Shown piece after piece: positions 7,965-17,198 of a stretch of 20,611 nucleotides of DNA. Source of the DNA: an uncultured Lactobacillaceae bacterium (lineage in GTDB: Bacteria > Bacillota > Bacilli > Lactobacillales > Lactobacillaceae); contig CAKQCC010000013.1 in NCBI GenBank assembly GCA_934216625.1, positions 1 through 20,611 of the forward strand, read 5' to 3'. Both the position numbers and the translations under genes were made by a program. The notes beneath the pieces were generated by a model. The model saw only the letters and a list, made by a program, of their open reading frames with translations, ran no database searches and was not told where the DNA came from. The number at the start of each line of letters is the position of its first letter. The stretch's first letter is position 1.

Positions 7965-7994
7965 TTGGTGATTCAACGCTAAATCGATTATAAT
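7965..7994 (+). promoter_or_regulatory. clpE promoter
   Basis: A perfect -10 TATAAT lies at 7989-7994, with a weak -35 TTGGTG at 7965-7970 (18-bp spacer). Transcription would begin near 8001, giving a leader of about 50 nt to the ATG at 8050. The ribosome site is AGAAGG at 8035-8040. The CtsR box just upstream supports heat-inducible control. Confidence 0.65.
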
Positions 7995-8049
7995 AAGAAA
8001 AGACTTATCAATAATTATCGAAACAGTTTTCAAAAGAAGGCAAAACAAT

Positions 8050-10275
8050 ATGTTATGTCAAAACTGCCATAAGAATCGAGCCACCATCCATCTTTACATT
8101 AACGTTAATGGTCAAAGACGGCGGATCGATTTATGCCAAAACTGTTATCAGCTTCTCACTCAGCAGAGAAGAAGATTTAATCCAAAATACGGGGGTGTCA
8201 ACATGGCGGAAGATCCATTCGGGTTTGGCAACTTAGATAACATCTTCAGAGCAATGCAAGGTGGCTCCGCTGGTCGTCCGTTCGGCTTTCAGCAAGTGCC
8301 ATCCGGCCAAGGTGGCAACTCGAATCGTAATAATAACCACAACAATAATAACGCAACTAAGCCAAGCGGAGTTCTGGGCCGCTACGGAATCAACATGACC
8401 GAATTAGCCCGGCAAGGAAAAATTGACCCGGTAATCGGCCGTGATAAAGAAATTGCCAGAGTAATTGAAGTTTTAAACCGGCGGCGGAAGAACAACCCGG
8501 TCCTAATTGGTGAAGCGGGAGTTGGTAAAACGGCCGTTGTCGAAGGGTTAGCCCTTCGAATTGCTTCGGGCAACGTGCCGGTTAAATTGCTCCATAAGCA
8601 AATTATTCGGCTTGACGTCGTTTCACTAATTCAGGGAACCGGAATCCGGGGCCAGTTCGAACGTCGGATGCAGGAAATGATTAACGAAGTTAAGTCTAAC
8701 CCGAACATCATCCTATTTATTGACGAAATCCACGAAATCATGGGAGCTGGAAACGCCCAAGGCGGAATGGATGCCGGAAACGTTCTAAAGCCTGCTTTAG
8801 CCCGCGGATCTTTTCAATTAATCGGGGCGACGACTTTAAAGGAATATCGTGACATCGAAAAGGATGCCGCTCTAGCTCGACGTTTACAAACCGTCATGGT
8901 CAACGAGCCATCCCCTAAAGAAGCCGTTAAAATCCTCAAAGGAATCCAGAAGAAATACGAAGATTATCATCACGTTCACTACACCGACAGCGCGATCAAA
9001 GCCGCGGTAAAATTATCGGATCGATACATTCAAGGACGGTTCCTTCCCGATAAAGCAATCGACCTACTTGATGAATCGGGATCGAGAAAGAACCTCACCA
9101 TTAACGTGGTGGATCCTAAGACCATTAATCAGCAGGTCAAAAATGACGAAGGACAAAAAGAATCCGCCCTTAAACAGGAAGATTACGAAAAGGCCGCCTA
9201 CTACCGAGATCAGATCAAGAAATTGGATCAAACTAAGCAGAAGGGCCAGTTAAAGAACCAGAGCGTCCCGCGGGTTACCAAACGTGATATGGAAAAAATC
9301 GTTGAAGAAATCACCCACATTCCGGTTGGCAAGTTACAGCGTAAAGAAGAAGAACAGCTTAAGGATCTGGCACCTGATCTGAAAAAACACATTATCGGTC
9401 AAGACCAAGCCGTGGACAAAGTTGCCCAAGCAATTAAAAGAAACCGGATCGGTTTTAACGGTACTGGTCGGCCAATTGGTTCGTTCCTGTTCGTTGGCAC
9501 CACCGGAATCGGTAAAACGGAACTCGCTAAGCAATTAGCTAAGGAACTCTTTGGTTCCGAAAACGCGATGTTCCGGTTCGATATGTCAGAATACCGGGAT
9601 CCACAGTCAATTTCAAAATTGATTGGTTCAGCGCCCGGCTACGTCGGCTACGACCAGGCCGGTCAATTAACCGAAAAAGTGCGCCGGCATCCGTACTGCT
9701 TAATCCTACTGGACGAAGTCGAAAAGGCCCATCCCGACGTTCTGCACACGTTCTTGCAAGTCTTAGATGACGGTCGTCTAACCGATTCTCACGGTCGGAC
9801 CGTTTCGTTCAAGGATACGGTCATCATCATGACCAGTAACGCTGGAACTGGTGATTCAGAAGCTAACGTCGGTTTTGGCGCTAGTTCAAAAGGTACGACC
9901 CACAACGTAATTGGTCACCTTACCGATTATTTCAAACCGGAATTCCTGAACCGGTTCGATGACATCATTCAATTCCATCAGCTCACTAAACGTGACTTAA
10001 CCAAAATTGTGCGGCTGATGCTTGATAAAGTTAACAACATGATTAAGCCACATGGTTTTCATATTTTGGTCACCAAAGCTGCTCAGCACCGGTTAGTTGA
10101 CCTGGGGTACGATCCAGCAATGGGTGCCCGACCGTTAAGACGGGTCATTCAAGAACAGATCGAAGACAAAGTGGCTGATTATTACTTAGACCACCAGAGC
10201 ACTACTAACCTGACGGCCGACGTTGATCAGCATCACCGAATTTACGTTCGACCAACTAAATCTAAAGCTAAATAA
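8050..10275 (+). CDS. clpE: ATP-dependent protease ATPase subunit ClpE
   Basis: ClpE is a Hsp100/Clp unfoldase that feeds damaged proteins to ClpP under heat and other stress. The 741-aa protein opens with the ClpE-specific C4 zinc finger (Cys3, Cys6, Cys29, Cys32), then a Gly- and Asn-rich linker (about residues 70-103). The first AAA+ domain has Walker A GEAGVGKT (154-161) and Walker [13 protein letters not shown]-type coiled segment ([17 protein letters not shown]) follows, then the second AAA+ domain with Walker A GTTGIGKT (483-490) and Walker [15 protein letters not shown]. Zinc finger and UVR separate it from ClpC and ClpB. It stands alone, with a CtsR-box promoter before it and a terminator after it. 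An internal ATG at 8203 with a strong upstream GGGGGTG could yield a form lacking the zinc finger. Confidence 0.97.
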   Translation: MLCQNCHKNRATIHLYINVNGQRRRIDLCQNCYQLLTQQRRRFNPKYGGVNMAEDPFGFGNLDNIFRAMQGGSAGRPFGFQQVPSGQGGNSNRNNNHNNNNATKPSGVLGRYGINMTELARQGKIDPVIGRDKEIARVIEVLNRRRKNNPVLIGEAGVGKTAVVEGLALRIASGNVPVKLLHKQIIRLDVVSLIQGTGIRGQFERRMQEMINEVKSNPNIILFIDEIHEIMGAGNAQGGMDAGNVLKPALARGSFQLIGATTLKEYRDIEKDAALARRLQTVMVNEPSPKEAVKILKGIQKKYEDYHHVHYTDSAIKAAVKLSDRYIQGRFLPDKAIDLLDESGSRKNLTINVVDPKTINQQVKNDEGQKESALKQEDYEKAAYYRDQIKKLDQTKQKGQLKNQSVPRVTKRDMEKIVEEITHIPVGKLQRKEEEQLKDLAPDLKKHIIGQDQAVDKVAQAIKRNRIGFNGTGRPIGSFLFVGTTGIGKTELAKQLAKELFGSENAMFRFDMSEYRDPQSISKLIGSAPGYVGYDQAGQLTEKVRRHPYCLILLDEVEKAHPDVLHTFLQVLDDGRLTDSHGRTVSFKDTVIIMTSNAGTGDSEANVGFGASSKGTTHNVIGHLTDYFKPEFLNRFDDIIQFHQLTKRDLTKIVRLMLDKVNNMIKPHGFHILVTKAAQHRLVDLGYDPAMGARPLRRVIQEQIEDKVADYYLDHQSTTNLTADVDQHHRIYVRPTKSKAK

Positions 10276-10296
10276 TCAATCATTAAATAATTAAAA

Positions 10297-10332
10297 AAGC
10301 CTCGTGAATTAAGTAAAATTCACGGGGCTTTT
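10297..10332. terminator. bidirectional terminator between clpE and pepD
   Basis: A 14-bp stem, AAGCCTCGTGAATT (10297-10310) with AATTCACGGGGCTT (10317-10330), has one G-T pair and a 6-nt loop. T runs follow on both strands (TTTT after the plus-strand arm, and six T on the minus strand at 10296-10291). It lies 21 bp after the clpE stop and about 20 bp after the pepD stop, so it serves both convergent units. Confidence 0.92.
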
Positions 10333-10351
10333 AATTTAGATTAATTCTAGC

Positions 10352-11776
10352 TTACAAATTCCGGTCCATGTTATAGGTTAATTTCGAAAGCGTTAAGCCT
10401 TCCGCAATCAAGTGATTACAAAAACGATTAGTAGCCTGGCGCATTTTAGCCACAAGCCGATGATTCTGATTAGTAAAGTAATCCGTTAATTGACCACCGG
10501 CCATGTCACTAGAACCGCGAATCGCTGAAGCAACGTGCTGCCGAAAGAGCTGCTGAGTCGACGTCAAGAAATCGGTATCTTCTTGGGCAAATTTAGCGTA
10601 ATGGGACTCAACTAGCATCGAGAGCTTTCGGTACATCCAGTAGGCGCTTTTTGAATCAAGATGTAACGGTGTATTAGCGTAAGACGGATCGGTATCGTTG
10701 GTATTGCTAAAGAACGGTACGTAGGGACTAAACGCTGGAATGCCAAAGCACAGCCACATAATTGCGGAACGATCGGCGGGGACGTCATTGCGAATCTGCA
10801 AAACGTGTGAATTCTGGGTTCGGTTCATCGCGATCGGTCGAAACCGGAGCCGTTGATCACGCGGGCCACGACCCAATGGATCGTAAGGAGTTTCGTTATA
10901 ATGAGATCCCAAGATCTTTTCCACGTCTTCAACACTGATCCGGTGATTGGTGCGGCAAATAAACGGCAAATCACCAGAAATCGGCGAGCGTTTAATTTCC
11001 GGATTCAGCAAATGCTGACCGTACCAAACCCGCGGCGTATTATAAAAACGGTCCTTCCGGTTAAAAGTTCCGAAGATATGGCGAAAATTAAAACCTTGAG
11101 CATCCGGATTCAGGTGATTTTGCTTTACAAAATCAGCTAAGTGGGGTTCAAACATAAAATGATCCGGATCGTTAAAATCAACCTGCTGAATTGCGACTTC
11201 GTTTGCGCAAATCGCGTAAGCGTCATCGGGAATTCGTTCAGCAACCCATTCGTGTCCGGTCACGATTTCCATGTACCACACTTCATTGCGGTCGCTGAAT
11301 AACACCCCGTTACCTTCGGGTGAACCATACTTTTTGATTAGTTTACCAAGGTATTTAACCCCGTCACGCGCGGAATCAATGTAAGGAAGCACTAACGACT
11401 GCAGCGAATCTTCGGCTAAACCGTTTTTAATCCACGGATCACAAGCCAGTGCCCGTTCATTACCGTAGACACTTTCGGTTGCACTCATGGCAACGTTTTT
11501 CTGGTTAATTCCGCTTTCGGCAAAGACCCCTTCGTGAGTTACGTCAGCGTTAGGAGTTAATAAATAACGTTGAGCTTGGTCAGGTAATCTAGCCTTAAAA
11601 CCATTTTGATTCGAAACCCACGTCCGGTTCGGCTGGTCAACTGCTGGATGAACAAAAAAGCGTTGCGGGGTTAGCGGCAGAAACGTATCATCATTTCTGG
11701 CGATCATTGTCGAACCGTCAATTGAAGCTTTTTTGCCAACCAAAACACTTGTGCACGCCGTTAAACGTTTTTTCAT
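10352..11776 (-). CDS. pepD: C69 family dipeptidase PepD
   Basis: This is a cytoplasmic dipeptidase of the C69 (PepD/PepDA) family, cleaving a broad range of dipeptides from imported peptides. At 474 aa it has the family's usual length. The N-terminus ACTSVLVGKKASIDGSTM holds the presumed nucleophile Cys8, preceded by only a short MKKRLTA. Later family segments, such as the MWLCFGIPAFSPYVPFF stretch near residue 340, are intact. There is no signal peptide. The ATG at 11776 follows AAGGAG with about 7-nt spacing, 19 bp after prfC. It is the last gene of the minus-strand run and ends at the shared terminator. Confidence 0.94.
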   Translation of the reverse strand: MKKRLTACTSVLVGKKASIDGSTMIARNDDTFLPLTPQRFFVHPAVDQPNRTWVSNQNGFKARLPDQAQRYLLTPNADVTHEGVFAESGINQKNVAMSATESVYGNERALACDPWIKNGLAEDSLQSLVLPYIDSARDGVKYLGKLIKKYGSPEGNGVLFSDRNEVWYMEIVTGHEWVAERIPDDAYAICANEVAIQQVDFNDPDHFMFEPHLADFVKQNHLNPDAQGFNFRHIFGTFNRKDRFYNTPRVWYGQHLLNPEIKRSPISGDLPFICRTNHRISVEDVEKILGSHYNETPYDPLGRGPRDQRLRFRPIAMNRTQNSHVLQIRNDVPADRSAIMWLCFGIPAFSPYVPFFSNTNDTDPSYANTPLHLDSKSAYWMYRKLSMLVESHYAKFAQEDTDFLTSTQQLFRQHVASAIRGSSDMAGGQLTDYFTNQNHRLVAKMRQATNRFCNHLIAEGLTLSKLTYNMDRNL

Positions 11777-11795
11777 AGAAATCTCCTTGTCTTCT

Positions 11796-13385
11796 TTATA
11801 ATTTTGCCGTTAACTTAACGTTCGGGTACTTGTTCTTAAACCAACGCATTGCGAAATTATTATCAAACAAAAATAACGGTTGATTTTTCTGGTCTTTAAC
11901 CAGTAAATTCCGTGCTGAAGGCATTCGTTTCGTTAGCTTTTCTGGATTATCAACCCAGCGAGCCGTTTTATGACCTAGACGAACCAAATTAACGTCAGAG
12001 TTATATTCATTTTTCATTCGGAACTGAAAAACCTGGAATTGCAAATCACCAACGGCACCTAAAACGTAATCATTAGACGTTGGGCTCCGGAAAAGTTGGA
12101 CGGCACCTTCTTGAACTAATTGATGAATTCCCTTATGAAATGATTTCTGCTTCATCACGTTCTTAGCGCTAACTCTCGCAAATAATTCCGGAGTAAATTG
12201 CGGGAGCTTCTTGAATTTGACCGATTGTTTGCCGGAATAAATTGTATCGCCAATTTGAAAATTACCGGTATCGTACAAGCCGATAATATCACCAGCGACC
12301 GCCCGGTTAACGTTTTCTCTGGTGTTTGCAATGAATTCGGTGACGTTCGAAAGCCTCAACTGGCGCTGGGTTCGTTCAAGGGTAACGGTCATTCCCTTTT
12401 CAAACCGTCCTGAACAGATCCGAACGAACGCGATCCGGTCCCGATGACGCGGATTCATATTAGCCTGAATTTTAAAGACGAAACCGGTAAATTGCGGAGT
12501 GGTGGGCTGAATTTCGTGAGGCTGATCATTAATCAAAGCCCGGTGTGGTTCGGGAGCCGGTGCAAAGTTCAAATACCCGTTTAAAAACGTCCGAACCCCA
12601 AAATCAGTTAACGCCGAACCGAAGAAGACCGGAGTCTGTTTACCGTGTAAAATCTTGTCTTCGCTGAACTGGTTCCCGGCTTCGTTAATCAAATCCATAC
12701 TGGCCTTAGCTTCTTTATAAACCCCGGTCTTAGTAACCGGAGTCGGCTGAACCGGTTCACCATCCTTGCCTAGCGGAACGTATTTTCGCCGGTCTTTCTG
12801 ATTAGAGTAAATGGCTAGCCGGTGATTGTAGCGGTCATAAAGTCCCTGTAAAATCCGGCCGGAACCCATTGGCCAATTCATCGGGTAAGCTTCGATCCCC
12901 AAAACGTCTTCCAATTGACCGATCAAGTCCATCGGGTCTCTCGCGTCCCGGTCAATCTTATTCATAAACGTAAAAATCGGGATTCCGCGCATGCTACAAA
13001 TCTTAAATAACTTTTTGGTCTGGGCTTCAATTCCTTTAGCAGAATCAATCACCATGACCGCCGAATCAACCGCCATTAAAGTCCGATAAGTATCTTCGGA
13101 AAAATCTTGGTGGCCCGGCGTATCCAAAATGTTAATTCGTTTGCCGCCGTAATCAAATTGCATTACGGAACTCGTAACCGAAATTCCACGTTTCTTTTCA
13201 ATTGCCATCCAGTCCGAAGTGGCGAAACTACCGGTTTTTCTGGCTTTGACCGAACCGGCCTTGTGAATCACTCCGCCAAAGAGCAGTAAATGTTCAGTGA
13301 TCGTCGTCTTACCAGCATCCGGATGTGAAATAATCGCAAAAGTCCGACGCTTATTAATACTCGAACTCAAACTAGGCTTCTTCAT
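11796..13385 (-). CDS. prfC: peptide chain release factor 3
   Basis: RF3 is a translational GTPase that ejects RF1/RF2 from the ribosome after termination. The 529-aa protein has the G1 loop SHPDAGKTT (20-28), a switch I region with the RGISVTSS signature, G3 DTPGHQDF (88-95) and G4 NKID (142-145). EF-Tu-like and C-terminal domains with [13 protein letters not shown] follow. Length and RGISVTSS separate it from EF-G and from tetracycline-resistance proteins. The ATG at 13385 has AAAGGA upstream. It lies 38 bp after tagD and 19 bp before pepD, so it is probably co-transcribed. Confidence 0.96.
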   Translation of the reverse strand: MKKPSLSSSINKRRTFAIISHPDAGKTTITEHLLLFGGVIHKAGSVKARKTGSFATSDWMAIEKKRGISVTSSVMQFDYGGKRINILDTPGHQDFSEDTYRTLMAVDSAVMVIDSAKGIEAQTKKLFKICSMRGIPIFTFMNKIDRDARDPMDLIGQLEDVLGIEAYPMNWPMGSGRILQGLYDRYNHRLAIYSNQKDRRKYVPLGKDGEPVQPTPVTKTGVYKEAKASMDLINEAGNQFSEDKILHGKQTPVFFGSALTDFGVRTFLNGYLNFAPAPEPHRALINDQPHEIQPTTPQFTGFVFKIQANMNPRHRDRIAFVRICSGRFEKGMTVTLERTQRQLRLSNVTEFIANTRENVNRAVAGDIIGLYDTGNFQIGDTIYSGKQSVKFKKLPQFTPELFARVSAKNVMKQKSFHKGIHQLVQEGAVQLFRSPTSNDYVLGAVGDLQFQVFQFRMKNEYNSDVNLVRLGHKTARWVDNPEKLTKRMPSARNLLVKDQKNQPLFLFDNNFAMRWFKNKYPNVKLTAKL

Positions 13386-13423
13386 AACGAAATCCTTTCA
13401 TTCTAACCACACTGAACCGTTAA

Positions 13424-13840
13424 CTACTTTTTCGTTTCCCAGCGGTTGACACTGGTTAAACTCAAATCATGCTTAATCTTAGTGGTCGAAATCCCCTTGG
13501 TCCTGGGTAAATAGATAACTTGGCAGTATTTCTTTAAGAAATCGAACTTGCCTTTCCAGTCATCGCCCATTACGAAAACATCAACGTGATATTTTTTGAC
13601 ATCGTGAATTTTTTGGCCCCAATTTTTTTCGGGAATCACCTTGTCAACGTACCTAATTGCCTCTAAAACGTATTTACGATCATGATAGGACATGTAAGCA
13701 CGTTTCCCCTTAATTTCGTTAAATTCATCAGTTGAAAGGCCCACAATTAAATAATCGCCAAGGGCCTTGGCGCGTTTTAGTAACCGAACGTGGCCCTTGT
13801 GCAAAAGGTCAAACGTCCCGTAAGTAATTACGGTCTTCAT
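13424..13840 (-). CDS. tagD: glycerol-3-phosphate cytidylyltransferase
   Basis: TagD joins CTP and glycerol 3-phosphate to make CDP-glycerol, the donor for poly(glycerol phosphate) wall teichoic acid. The 138-aa protein matches the compact nucleotidyltransferase fold. It has YGTFDLLHKGH with the HxGH motif (14-17), an Asp-Asp-Trp segment (MGDDWKGKFD), and the CTP-binding RTKGISTT at 113-120. The family norm for the last motif is RTEGISTT, so Glu115 is replaced by Lys here. There are no other tag genes next to it; its neighbours are a permease and prfC. The ATG at 13840 has a modest TAGGTGA ribosome site. A FAD-synthetase-like paralogue is less likely given the RTxGISTT motif. Confidence 0.93.
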   Translation of the reverse strand: MKTVITYGTFDLLHKGHVRLLKRAKALGDYLIVGLSTDEFNEIKGKRAYMSYHDRKYVLEAIRYVDKVIPEKNWGQKIHDVKKYHVDVFVMGDDWKGKFDFLKKYCQVIYLPRTKGISTTKIKHDLSLTSVNRWETKK

Positions 13841-13889
13841 TAATTTATCACCTACGTTAAATAATCGAAAATTGGTTTTGATTCAGCCA

Positions 13890-15017
13890 TCAAGCCCGTT
13901 TTCTTCGAACTTCAATTAGCCAAATACTATAAACATATTGTACAACAGTTTTCACAACCGCATACAGTGGAATTGCCAGAATCATTCCGCTTAATCCGGC
14001 AATGTGACCGGCCGCTAGCAAAATAATGATGATGGTTAACGGATGAATCTGAAGCGTCCGGCCAATAACGTTTGGATAAATCAAATTCCCGTCAATTTGC
14101 TGAACGATAATTACCACGATTACTACCCAGATCAATTGGGAAACTCCGCTAGTCAGCGCCACCAGCAGTGACGGCAGAATCCCGAGGTACGGCCCAACGT
14201 ACGGGATCAGATTACAAATTCCGGCGAAGATTCCCAACAGCAGTGCGTACTTTTGATGAATTAAGAAATAACCGATTGAAGTAAAAACCCCGACAAAGAG
14301 GCATTCAATCATTTGACCGCCGATATAATGAGAAATGGTTTGACTCATTCGGTTTAAAAGCTCGAGGGCCCGCTTGCGGTGTCGGATCGGCATCATCTTG
14401 GCTAACGAAGGCTGTAACTTATGACCGTCTTTCAACATGTAAAACAGCATCACCGGTACCGTCACCGCAGTAATCACGAAATTAGTCGCCAGCGAAATCA
14501 TTTCACCAACTCTGGCGGTAACCCCGGTCAGAAGTCCACGGGCGTTCTCGTAAACGTAACTCTGCAACCGAGCTGAATACCGTTTAACGGGAAGGTGGCT
14601 CAGCCAGCGATTGCGCGAAAAATGATCAACCGTCAACCGGGTTTCCCTAGTGATTTTAGGGAAATCATTAATCAGGTGGGTAATTTGAAAAATTAACCGC
14701 GGAAAAAGCGACGTTAATAAATAAACCAAAATCAGCAAAATCGCGCCAAAAATAATTATTACCGCCGTGGTTCGTGAAATCCGCCAATGAAAAAGCTTAA
14801 CCTTCATCAAAAATTTGACGATCGGGTTCAGCATATAATACAAGACACCCGCCAAAATGATGGGGACGAATACCGAAGAAACGAAAACCCCAACGGGCGA
14901 AAACAAAAACGCGATTTGGGTGCCAACCCAAATGATCGTGATCAAGATTAAAATTTCGAGTGACCAAAAAATGATTGAAGATTTAGTAATTTTTTGAAAC
15001 ATTTGATTTAAGCTCAC
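13890..15017 (-). CDS. AI-2E family transporter
   Basis: This is a polytopic membrane protein of the AI-2E/PerM (UPF0118) family, 375 aa with about eight hydrophobic segments. Two lie near the N-terminus (about 18-40 and 43-62), one near 87-110, and the rest in the C-terminal half. Family signatures are NLIPYVGPYLGILPS and the C-terminal GNLIYPNVIGRTLQIHPL. Members export small molecules or ions; some act as Na+/H+ antiporters. The autoinducer name does not prove a signalling role. The start is GTG at 15017, abutting the recX TAA with no gap, so coupling is likely; an ATG five codons later is also possible. The upstream ribosome site is weak. Confidence 0.88.
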   Translation of the reverse strand: MSLNQMFQKITKSSIIFWSLEILILITIIWVGTQIAFLFSPVGVFVSSVFVPIILAGVLYYMLNPIVKFLMKVKLFHWRISRTTAVIIIFGAILLILVYLLTSLFPRLIFQITHLINDFPKITRETRLTVDHFSRNRWLSHLPVKRYSARLQSYVYENARGLLTGVTARVGEMISLATNFVITAVTVPVMLFYMLKDGHKLQPSLAKMMPIRHRKRALELLNRMSQTISHYIGGQMIECLFVGVFTSIGYFLIHQKYALLLGIFAGICNLIPYVGPYLGILPSLLVALTSGVSQLIWVVIVVIIVQQIDGNLIYPNVIGRTLQIHPLTIIIILLAAGHIAGLSGMILAIPLYAVVKTVVQYVYSIWLIEVRRKRA

Positions 15018-15824
15018 TTAACGATTCTGATCGGCAATTTTGTTCAAAATCGGGTTAATTTGATCAATCGAAAACCCCTGCCGAAAAAGATAACGCTTGG
15101 TTTTGAAACACCGCTGCTGACGATTGCGATTTCGATAATGACGCCAAGCTAACCTGGCCCGCTGATTTAATAAATTTTCCTGTTGTTTTGGGTCGACCCT
15201 GAAATCCGCTTGGGCAATTGCCGAACTAATGACATCGAACGGATAACCCTTCCTGGCCAAATTCGTTCTTAATTTTTGGATCCGGCGCCGAAAAGCATCC
15301 CGATAATAATGACGAAATTGCCGCTTAGCCTGGCGAACCGCATTTTTAAGAACCACCCGGGGTGGATAAAAATTAGTTAAAGCACCCGCAATTTGGTCAT
15401 TAGCAATTCCCTTTAAACTGAGTTTTCGTTTTATAACTTGGGGACCGTACTTTTGCTCGCGAACTACGGTCCGAACGTAACAGTCTGCGTAATTCTGGTC
15501 GTCAACTAAATTCAAGCGCTTCAGTTTATCAATCACCCGCGTGATTTTTGGTTGATCATCAGTCCACTTTCTTAGTTTCCGTCTAATTTCACGTTCAGTT
15601 CGTAAGTGGTGTTCTAAGAAACTGACCGCCCGCGAATAAAGTTTAGCGATTTGATCGGCCTGAATTAACTTATTTTTTAATTCTGGTGAAACGACCTTAC
15701 CTTTAAAAATACGGTAATGAATCAAAACGTCTTCACTAATCGGGAATGCATAACGACCGTTTAAATAGACATTATACCGTCCCCGTCGACGCTGGGCTTT
15801 AATTTTAGTCACCTTAGGTTGCAA
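15018..15824 (-). CDS. recX: recombination regulator RecX
   Basis: RecX binds RecA filaments and limits recombinase activity. The 268-aa protein has the N-terminal beta segment (RGRYNVYLNGRYAFPISEDVL begins near residue 14), the hallmark helical repeat LRTEREIRRKL near residue 75, and DDQNYADCYVR in the first RecX module. Basic C-terminal modules follow (RKGYPFDVI and RQGFSIDQI). Length is normal for lactobacilli, which have long RecX proteins. The start is TTG at 15824, supported by GGAGG (15836-15832) with about 7-nt spacing. It heads a minus-strand run with the AI-2E permease directly after it. Confidence 0.93.
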   Translation of the reverse strand: MQPKVTKIKAQRRRGRYNVYLNGRYAFPISEDVLIHYRIFKGKVVSPELKNKLIQADQIAKLYSRAVSFLEHHLRTEREIRRKLRKWTDDQPKITRVIDKLKRLNLVDDQNYADCYVRTVVREQKYGPQVIKRKLSLKGIANDQIAGALTNFYPPRVVLKNAVRQAKRQFRHYYRDAFRRRIQKLRTNLARKGYPFDVISSAIAQADFRVDPKQQENLLNQRARLAWRHYRNRNRQQRCFKTKRYLFRQGFSIDQINPILNKIADQNR

Positions 15825-15848
15825 AGTGATTCCTCCAAAAATTATACT
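15819..15848 (+). promoter_or_regulatory. flavodoxin promoter overlapping recX start
   Basis: The -35 is TTGCAA (15819-15824) and the -10 is TATACT (15843-15848), with an 18-bp spacer. The start would be near 15855, about 27 nt before the TTG start codon. The -35 overlaps the recX start codon on the other strand. On the minus strand the same -10 block reads TATAAT (15846-15841), a possible overlapping recX -10, though that start would sit on the recX ribosome site. Confidence 0.5.
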
Positions 15849-15881
15849 GTAATTTAACGAAACAGAAAGGAACGATTAATT

Positions 15882-16334
15882 TTGTTAAAAGCACACGTAG
15901 TTTTCGCCACCATTACCGGAAATAATGAAGACGTCGCTGATATCGTTACTGAAGGCCTAGAAGACCTAGGGGTTCAAACCACCGAAACTGAGATTTCACA
16001 AACCGATCCGGTCGAATTCAAAGCCGCTAACGTTTGCGTCGTCTGCGCTTACACTTATAACGAAGGGCGTTTGCCAGAAGAAGGACTTGATTTTTACGAC
16101 GATCTAAAAGCAATCAAGTTACCTAACCAGATTTACGGCGTTGCCGGATCGGGTGATACTTTTTACCGTGATTATTACAACGTTGCGGTTGACAAATTCG
16201 ATCGCGCTTTTCAGAAAACCGGGGCCAAACGAGGCGCCAAATCCGTTAAAATTAATTTAGCTCCCGACGCTAAAGACATCAAAACCCTTGACCAATTTTC
16301 TAAACAATTAGTCAAAACTGTTCAAAATCAATAG
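15882..16334 (+). CDS. flavodoxin
   Basis: This is a short-chain flavodoxin of 150 aa, an FMN-binding electron carrier in the cytoplasm. The N-terminal strand and phosphate loop read VVFATITGNNEDVAD (residues 6-20), close to the TxTGNTE norm. The isoalloxazine loops are at AYTYNEGRLPEEGLDFYDD (about 56-74) and AGSGDTFYRDYY (about 88-99). The start is TTG at 15882, with AGAAAGGAA 9 nt upstream. It is transcribed divergently from recX and converges with the yihY-type gene, with three bases between stops. Its redox partner is not visible here. Confidence 0.9.
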   Translation: MLKAHVVFATITGNNEDVADIVTEGLEDLGVQTTETEISQTDPVEFKAANVCVVCAYTYNEGRLPEEGLDFYDDLKAIKLPNQIYGVAGSGDTFYRDYYNVAVDKFDRAFQKTGAKRGAKSVKINLAPDAKDIKTLDQFSKQLVKTVQNQ

Positions 16335-16337
16335 TTT

Positions 16338-17198
16338 TCATTTAGATTTAATTCCGGGAACGTGCTTGAGATTTAAAGTTCGCATCGCGTATTTTTGATT
16401 CGTGGCGTTAATTACCGCCCCAAACAAAAGCACGATCCCCAGGAAATAAAGCCAAAACATTAGAATAATGAACGTGCCAAGGGCCTGGTAAGCACTAAAA
16501 CTTTTCGCAAAAAACTTTAAATAAATCGAGAAAAATTTTGAAAGAACCAAAAGCCCCAGAGTTGCGGTTATGGTTCCCTGCCAAATCCACTTTAACCTGG
16601 TCTTGACCAACGGGACAAAATAATACAGGGAACCGATTACTCCGGACAGAGCGACTAACGTAACCGGTAAACGAACAACGTTAATTAGTTTTAAGAGAAG
16701 CGACGGCCAGTGAAAATAATGAATCATGAACTTAATCGCCATCTGGCCGAACACCATAAAAAACGTCAGGCCAACAATAAAGAACACGAAGCAGATCATC
16801 CAAAAGAACGAAATTAACCGATTACTGATGGTTCCTGGCTTGGGAATCCCGTAAGCCAGATTAACGGTCCGCTGAAACGCAGCGATCATCCGGCTCGCAG
16901 ACCAAACCGTGACCAGTAAACCAATCGATAGTTGTTCCTTTCCGCCATCGGTTAACGCCGAATAAATCACGGGCTTTAGAACCGCGTAAATTTTGGTCGG
17001 CAGGATTAGATAAAGCGAGCTGATCAAGTGTCCGTACTTAACGTCAATAATGCGGAGCAAACTGCCCAAAATAATTAGCAGCGGAAATAGTGACAATAAA
17101 ACGTAGTAAGCTAAAACGACCGCTGAATCCGAGACGTTAGTCTGTTTCAAGTTCATCTTAAAAAGCGTTAGCCAGCGTTTTAATTTACCGTTTTTCAA
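16338..17198 (-). CDS. YihY/BrkB family membrane protein
   Basis: This is a polytopic inner-membrane protein of the YihY/virulence factor BrkB family, about 286 aa with six hydrophobic helices. Family features are SDSAVVLAYYVLLSLFPLLI near the N-terminus, the WSASRMIAAF segment and the C-terminal YQALGTFIILMFWLYF. The old RNase BN label for this family is known to be wrong. In Gram-positives the role is not settled; transport is likely. An open frame begins at TTG 17216, but AGGAAG lies 7 nt before the TTG at 17198 (protein MKNGKLKRW), which I prefer. That gives a 14-bp overlap with mnaA and translational coupling. It ends three bases from the convergent flavodoxin stop with no terminator. 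Confidence 0.88.
   Translation of the reverse strand: MKNGKLKRWLTLFKMNLKQTNVSDSAVVLAYYVLLSLFPLLIILGSLLRIIDVKYGHLISSLYLILPTKIYAVLKPVIYSALTDGGKEQLSIGLLVTVWSASRMIAAFQRTVNLAYGIPKPGTISNRLISFFWMICFVFFIVGLTFFMVFGQMAIKFMIHYFHWPSLLLKLINVVRLPVTLVALSGVIGSLYYFVPLVKTRLKWIWQGTITATLGLLVLSKFFSIYLKFFAKSFSAYQALGTFIILMFWLYFLGIVLLFGAVINATNQKYAMRTLNLKHVPGIKSK

Noticed and set aside
7815..8049. CcpA cre site near the pts or clpE promoters
   Set aside because: The closest match, around ATTCAACGCT, does not fit the consensus symmetry.
10853..11140. 95-aa plus-strand frame inside pepD
   Set aside because: It is an antisense shadow of the pepD coding frame without its own signals.
13863..13883. Hairpin between the AI-2E gene and tagD as a terminator
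   Set aside because: The arms are AT-rich with a mismatch and no proper T run follows, so it would be too weak.
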